11,399 nucleotides of DNA from JBBDMX01 sp040878035. GTDB lineage: Bacteria > Planctomycetota > Phycisphaerae > Phycisphaerales > Phycisphaeraceae. The position numbers were made by a program, and so were the translations under genes. Each line of letters opens with the position of its first letter. Position 1 is the stretch's first letter. Positions 7,599-11,399 of the stretch are shown here, in pieces. The DNA is taken from NCBI GenBank assembly GCA_040878035.1, contig JBBDMX010000108.1, forward strand, positions 1 through 11,399. Reading direction: 5' to 3'. A model generated the notes under the pieces. It was not told the DNA's origin. It searched no databases and saw nothing but the letters and a program-made list of their open reading frames with translations.

Positions 7599-9113
7599 AT
7601 GGGTAAGCCCACAGGATTCAAGGAATACGCGCGTCAGACGGTGCCGTTCCAGTCACCCGAGACGCGCATTCACAACTACAACGAGTTCCACGAGCACGTG
7701 GAGGAAGACCACCTGCGCACGCAGGGCGCCCGCTGCATGGACTGCGGTGTGCCGTTCTGCCAGTCCGATACCGGCTGTCCGGTCGACAACCTGATCCCCG
7801 AGTGGAACGACCTAGTCTACCGCGGCGAGTGGCGCGATGCCCTGGATCGGCTGCACAAGACCAACAACTTCCCCGAGTTCACCGGGCGGGTCTGCCCGGC
7901 GCCGTGCGAAGGCGCGTGCGTGCTAGGCATCATCGACCCGCCGGTGACCATCAAGAACATCGAGGCGGCGATCATCGATCGGGGCTTTGAGGAGGGCTGG
8001 GTGGCCCCCCGGAAGCCGACGACGCGGACAGGTAAGAAGGTCGCCGTGATCGGTTCCGGTCCGGCCGGGCTCGCCGCCGCGGCGCAGCTCAATAGCGTTG
8101 GCCACAGCGTCACCGTCTACGAACGCGCCGACCGCATCGGCGGGCTACTCATGTACGGCATCCCCAACATGAAGCTGGACAAAAACACCGTCCAACGTCG
8201 CATCGATCTGCTGGCCGAGGAAGGCGTCGAGTTTGTCACCAACGCGCACGTGGGCTTCGGCGATGGGCAGGGCCACTGGCAGAGCGGCTTTGCCGCGCCC
8301 AATGAGGCCAAGCACATCGACATCAACGAACTTCGTCGGCAGTTCGACGCCGTGCTCATCGCCACCGGCGCCACCAAGCCGCGCGACCTACCCATCCCCG
8401 GCCGAAACCTGGCGGGCATCTATCCCGCCATGGAGTTCCTGCACAACAACACCAAGACGCTCCTGGACGGCAAGGAGACCGACACGTTCATCAGCGCCAA
8501 GGACAAGCATGTCGTCGTGATCGGCGGCGGCGACACCGGCTGCGACTGCATCGGCACGTCCATGCGTCACGGGTGCAGGAGCCTGGTCAACTTCGAGCTA
8601 TTGCCCAAGCCGCCCGCCGAACGCGCCGCTGACAACCCCTGGCCCACATGGCCCCGCATCTATCGCGTGGACTACGGCCACGAAGAAGTCGCCGCCATCT
8701 TCGGCAACGACCCGCGCGAGTACTGCGTGCTCTCCAAGGAGTTCGTCGACGACGGCAACGGGCACGTCAAGGCGATCAAGACCGTGCGCGTGCAATGGAA
8801 GAAGGATGCCGCGGGCAAGTTCGTGATGAACGAAGTACCCGGTAGCGAGCAGACCTTCGAGGCGGATCTCGTGCTATTGGCGATGGGCTTCCTGGGCCCG
8901 GAGGAGGCGCCCGCCAAGGCGCTGGGCTTGAAGACCGACCCGCGCAGCAACATCGCCGCCGACTACGGCAAGTACGCCACGAGCATGGCGGGCGTCTATG
9001 CCGCCGGCGACTGCCGCCGCGGGCAATCCCTGGTCGTCTGGGCCATCAACGAAGGCCGGGGCGCGGCGAGGGAAGTCGATCGCTACCTGATGGGCAGCAC
9101 GACGCTGGTGTGA
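7599..9113 (+). CDS. gltD: Glutamate synthase (NADPH) small subunit
   Basis: A 504-residue beta subunit that takes electrons from NADPH via FAD and passes them through 4Fe-4S clusters to GltB. The N-terminal ferredoxin-like region has two cysteine groups: Cys46, Cys49, Cys54 and Cys60 (CMDCGVPFC then GCP) and Cys99, Cys103 and Cys107 (CPAPCEGAC). The FAD-binding Rossmann motif VAVIGSGPAGLAAA starts at about 148, with YERADRIGGLLMYGIP after it. The NADPH-binding motif HVVVIGGGDTGCDC starts at 304. The C-terminal FAD motif VYAAGDCRRGQSLVVWAI lies at 466-483. Length is close to the usual 470-490. The ATG at 7599 is chosen because GGAG (7587-7590) lies eight bases upstream and MGKPTGF matches the family start; a GTG at 7563 would add 12 atypical residues. 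It lies 230 nt after gltB on the same strand, probably in one operon despite the repeat element between them. Confidence 0.97.
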   Translation: MGKPTGFKEYARQTVPFQSPETRIHNYNEFHEHVEEDHLRTQGARCMDCGVPFCQSDTGCPVDNLIPEWNDLVYRGEWRDALDRLHKTNNFPEFTGRVCPAPCEGACVLGIIDPPVTIKNIEAAIIDRGFEEGWVAPRKPTTRTGKKVAVIGSGPAGLAAAAQLNSVGHSVTVYERADRIGGLLMYGIPNMKLDKNTVQRRIDLLAEEGVEFVTNAHVGFGDGQGHWQSGFAAPNEAKHIDINELRRQFDAVLIATGATKPRDLPIPGRNLAGIYPAMEFLHNNTKTLLDGKETDTFISAKDKHVVVIGGGDTGCDCIGTSMRHGCRSLVNFELLPKPPAERAADNPWPTWPRIYRVDYGHEEVAAIFGNDPREYCVLSKEFVDDGNGHVKAIKTVRVQWKKDAAGKFVMNEVPGSEQTFEADLVLLAMGFLGPEEAPAKALGLKTDPRSNIAADYGKYATSMAGVYAAGDCRRGQSLVVWAINEGRGAAREVDRYLMGSTTLV

Positions 9114-9126
9114 GTGCGTCCTCTAA

Positions 9127-9182
9127 GAAGCGCCGCGACTTGTCGCGGCTCATGTGAAAGACGCGACAAGTCGCGGCGCTTC
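9127..9182. terminator. Perfect 21-bp stem, likely bidirectional terminator
   Basis: Arms 9127-9147 and 9162-9182 are perfect reverse complements, 21 bp, around a 14-base loop. The element lies 13 nt after the gltD stop and 25 nt beyond the stop of the convergent gene, the place where a shared terminator is expected. It lacks a clear T run on either side, so it may instead act as an RNA 3'-end stabiliser or be a copy of a palindromic dispersed repeat that was kept as a terminator. Confidence 0.7.
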
Positions 9183-9207
9183 ATAAGGAGACGATCGCGA
9201 CGTCGGG

Positions 9208-11160
9208 TTACTTCGCCCACTCGACGCTGTAGCTCTTGACCACCGCGCCGGGGCCGCAGTTGATCGTGTAGGTGTCGCTGGGCTTGCGGATCACCTGCGT
9301 GTGCTGTTTTTCGCTGCCGCCTTCGGTCCAGACGTAGGCGATCTGCAAAGGCTGGAACCCGCCGTGCGGCTCGGCGTAGTCGGCGTCGATGCGGAAGTCG
9401 AACATCGCCGTGGTGTTGGACTGTGTGCCGGCGAGCTTGACCAGCGCCTTGCTGGTGCGGGTCGGGACCTTGTCAAACACGGTGTAGCGGGTCATGCCCA
9501 CGTGTGGGCCGGGCAACGTGTCGGCCTCCTGCCAGGTCTTGCCATCGTCGAAGCTGACGCTCAGTGTGAAACCATCGCGCTTATCACGAGCGCGGTAGTG
9601 CGAGCTGAAGCGCAGGCGCTGCATGTCGCCGGGCGTTTCGACGGTGAACACCGCTTCGCCCTTGCCGCCGGTGAGGCGCAGATTTTCGCCGATGCCGTCG
9701 AGTTGCGGCTTGAACGCGGCGATTGTCAGTGCGCCCTTGGCCGCGGCCTCGGGGTTGACCGCGCCTTCGAGCGTGATCGTGCCTTCCTGCGGGCCGGTGT
9801 TCACCGCGATCTGGTTGGCGCCTTCCTTGACCACCGGCAACGCCGCCTGCGAGCATTGGAAGTCCAACGTGCTACGGATCGAATCGATCTTCAGTTTGCC
9901 CGCCAACTCGAACTTCAATTGGAAGTCATAGTGGCCGCGGATCAACTCAGTCAGATCCTCCGTGTGAGGATCGCTGCCGGTCAGAACGGTCAGCACTTTC
10001 CAGTCCAGCCCATTGTTGTCGCTATAGCTGATCGTCATGCCGCCATCGCGTATCGTAGGATCGATCTGGACTTCGCCTTTGACGTACACATAACTGCTGG
10101 GGAATCGCAGTACGAACGCCCCGGGTTTATTCGAATCCACGGGGCCGGCATCATTACCGCGAACGGACTGCACACCGATGTTCTCGACGGACAGAGCCAC
10201 GCGGTCCAGGTGCGCCAGAGGCACGTCCCACTCGATCGTCCCATCGCCCACGCGCGCCGGCGCCTGGTCTCCAAGCTTGCCCTGGAGTCCCAGGCTCTTG
10301 CGGCTCAGCAGTTCCTTGTAGTAGCTGGGCGTCATGTCGTTGGTGTATTCGATGCCGCGACTGTAGAAGTTACGGGTGATCTTTTCACCTTCGCGGAGTT
10401 GTACGTTGAGTTGATAACCCATGGTCGAGCCGAACTCGAACACGGTGCCGACCTTGTAATATTCCTGCATGGTCGAGGGCCAGCCGTGCCAGCCGGCGCT
10501 GTTGACGCCGTTCTCGCCGTAGAAGTCGGTGGCGGTGGCCAGCAGGGGCGGGCCCTTCTTCCATCCGCCGTTGGCGGCAAAATCGCGCAGGGCCTTGTCC
10601 TTGCCCGCCAGTTCCGGGTTGTCCTTGAGCCATTCGCGCACGGCCTGGTTGATCTCGTCCACGCTCGCCAGCGCGCCGTCGGGCTTGACGAAGTAGTTCA
10701 TCACTGAGCAGTCCACCAGGTGCCAGGCGTCGCCGTACCAGATCTCCGGCACGCTGTGGGCCGTGATGTTGCGCCCGCGCGCGGTCATCCCCAGGTATCG
10801 CGCCAGACCCGAGACTTCGCCCGACACGCAGCAGCATTGCCCGTAGCCGTAGACATGGATCGTCTTGAGCGGATCGTGCACGTGTCCGCCGTTCTCCGAC
10901 GGAGGATTGGCCTGATGACGGTAGCGCACCAGCGTGTTGAAGATGGCGATGGCCTGGTCCTGCTCGCTCATGCCGGGCTTGATGTACGCCTTGCGCCAAG
11001 CCTCGAGCGTTGACAGGTCCTCGGACTTGTCGGAAACCACGTTGATGTGGCTGACGACGCCGACGTTCGAGCCTTGCGCCTGCGCCTCGGCGGCTGTGAA
11101 CACGACGGCGCTGAGTGTCAGCGCCGTGGCCAATTGGGTCATACCTTCAATGCAGGTCAT
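9208..11160 (-). CDS. Secreted transglutaminase-like protein with Asp-box-type motifs
   Basis: A 650-residue exported protein. Residues 1 to about 28 form a Sec-type signal with a hydrophobic core (LATALTLSAVVFTAA) and a likely cleavage after AEAQA, although no basic residue precedes the core. Residues about 65-155 fit a transglutaminase/papain-like core: Cys109 in YGQCCCVSG, His135 in ITAHSVPEIW and Asp150 in WHLVDCS form the expected Cys-His-Asp triad. The rest looks like beta-sandwich domains; SFDDGKTW (536-543) matches the Asp-box pattern S-x-D-x-G-x-T-W, and SDNNGLDW (380-387) is a degenerate copy. Whether it crosslinks, cleaves peptides or binds polymers cannot be told. The ATG at 11160 (reading leftwards) is chosen for the signal peptide and for GGAG six bases before it; a longer frame from 11262 adds 34 residues without features. 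It is convergent with gltD and has no visible link to glutamate synthesis. Confidence 0.8.
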   Translation of the reverse strand: MTCIEGMTQLATALTLSAVVFTAAEAQAQGSNVGVVSHINVVSDKSEDLSTLEAWRKAYIKPGMSEQDQAIAIFNTLVRYRHQANPPSENGGHVHDPLKTIHVYGYGQCCCVSGEVSGLARYLGMTARGRNITAHSVPEIWYGDAWHLVDCSVMNYFVKPDGALASVDEINQAVREWLKDNPELAGKDKALRDFAANGGWKKGPPLLATATDFYGENGVNSAGWHGWPSTMQEYYKVGTVFEFGSTMGYQLNVQLREGEKITRNFYSRGIEYTNDMTPSYYKELLSRKSLGLQGKLGDQAPARVGDGTIEWDVPLAHLDRVALSVENIGVQSVRGNDAGPVDSNKPGAFVLRFPSSYVYVKGEVQIDPTIRDGGMTISYSDNNGLDWKVLTVLTGSDPHTEDLTELIRGHYDFQLKFELAGKLKIDSIRSTLDFQCSQAALPVVKEGANQIAVNTGPQEGTITLEGAVNPEAAAKGALTIAAFKPQLDGIGENLRLTGGKGEAVFTVETPGDMQRLRFSSHYRARDKRDGFTLSVSFDDGKTWQEADTLPGPHVGMTRYTVFDKVPTRTSKALVKLAGTQSNTTAMFDFRIDADYAEPHGGFQPLQIAYVWTEGGSEKQHTQVIRKPSDTYTINCGPGAVVKSYSVEWAK

Positions 11161-11368
11161 GGTGAACTCCGGGAGTTTCTGGGGATGCCGGTTGGCGTGC
11201 TTGGGGACGTAGGGTCGTGCGTGCCTGGGGCCTGCCATGGTAGCAGTGAAGTCGGCCCCCATAGCCAGAACGTAGGGCGAAACCGGCTTGTTTCATGCTA
11301 ATCGGAAATATCCATGGAAAGACGGCCCAGTACAGGTCATGCGACCCAGGGCAATTGCATATGGCTTT
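11161..11368. other. Upstream region of the secreted-protein gene
   Basis: The 5' flank of the - strand gene. I see no further gene. Apart from the ribosome binding site GGAG next to the start, I could not identify a convincing -35/-10 pair on the - strand. A GCAATTGC palindrome lies at 11351-11358. Confidence 0.4.
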
Positions 11369-11397
11369 TCCGGTCCCTCTCCCTTCTGAGGGAGAGG
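11369..11397 (-). repeat. GGGAGAGG-type hairpin repeat at right edge
   Basis: CCTCTCCC (11376-11383) pairs perfectly with GGGAGAGG (11390-11397) across a 6-base loop. Together with the adjoining TCCGGT it is the inverted counterpart of the segment at 53-76. It is a short palindromic intergenic repeat and may continue past the window edge. Confidence 0.65.
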
Positions 11398-11399
11398 TT

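Noticed and set aside
9301..10707. A 468-codon + strand frame opposite the secreted-protein gene
   Set aside because: The - strand has a signal peptide, ribosome binding site and transglutaminase triad; the + frame is a compositional shadow.

Overview
The window is GC-rich chromosomal DNA built around an assimilation locus for glutamate: a co-directional set on the + strand of an M55-family D-aminopeptidase (543-1340), a LysR-type regulator (1494-2471), glutamate synthase large subunit gltB (2635-7368) and small subunit gltD (7599-9113). A secreted transglutaminase-like protein (11160-9208, - strand) faces gltD convergently. Both Glt subunits carry the residues expected of an active NADPH-type glutamate synthase. 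The style of the DNA suggests a bacterium of the Planctomycetota or a relative: high GC, many palindromic intergenic repeats, and a large secreted protein with a transglutaminase core and Asp-box-like motifs. This assignment is an inference from general resemblance; no rRNA or marker gene is present.

Layout. Positions 1-542 hold no gene I can support, only part of a repeat that reappears inverted at the right end of the window. The peptidase gene follows. A short AT-rich island then carries a very good sigma70-type promoter with a perfect 17-bp palindrome in its spacer. The predicted transcription start coincides with the GTG codon that matches the LysR family start, so the regulator mRNA looks leaderless. 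gltB follows after 163 nt with a good ribosome binding site. Its N-terminal propeptide is unusually long and is encoded by densely palindromic DNA, as if a repeat had entered the reading frame. Between gltB and gltD lies a long imperfect inverted repeat made of a roughly 10-bp repeated unit. A perfect 21-bp stem separates gltD from the convergent secreted-protein gene and probably terminates both.

How the parts work together. GltB hydrolyses glutamine, channels ammonia to its FMN site and reductively aminates 2-oxoglutarate; GltD brings electrons from NADPH through FAD and iron-sulfur clusters. A LysR regulator next to glt genes recalls GltC of Bacillus subtilis, but the operator seen here lies in the regulator's own promoter, which points first to autoregulation; control of gltB is a guess. 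The M55 peptidase may supply amino acids from D-amino-acid peptides. I did not find a clearly new multi-gene system. The most notable points are the leaderless regulator promoter with its embedded operator, the repeat-derived propeptide of GltB, the inverted repeat inside the glt operon, and the secreted transglutaminase-like protein.
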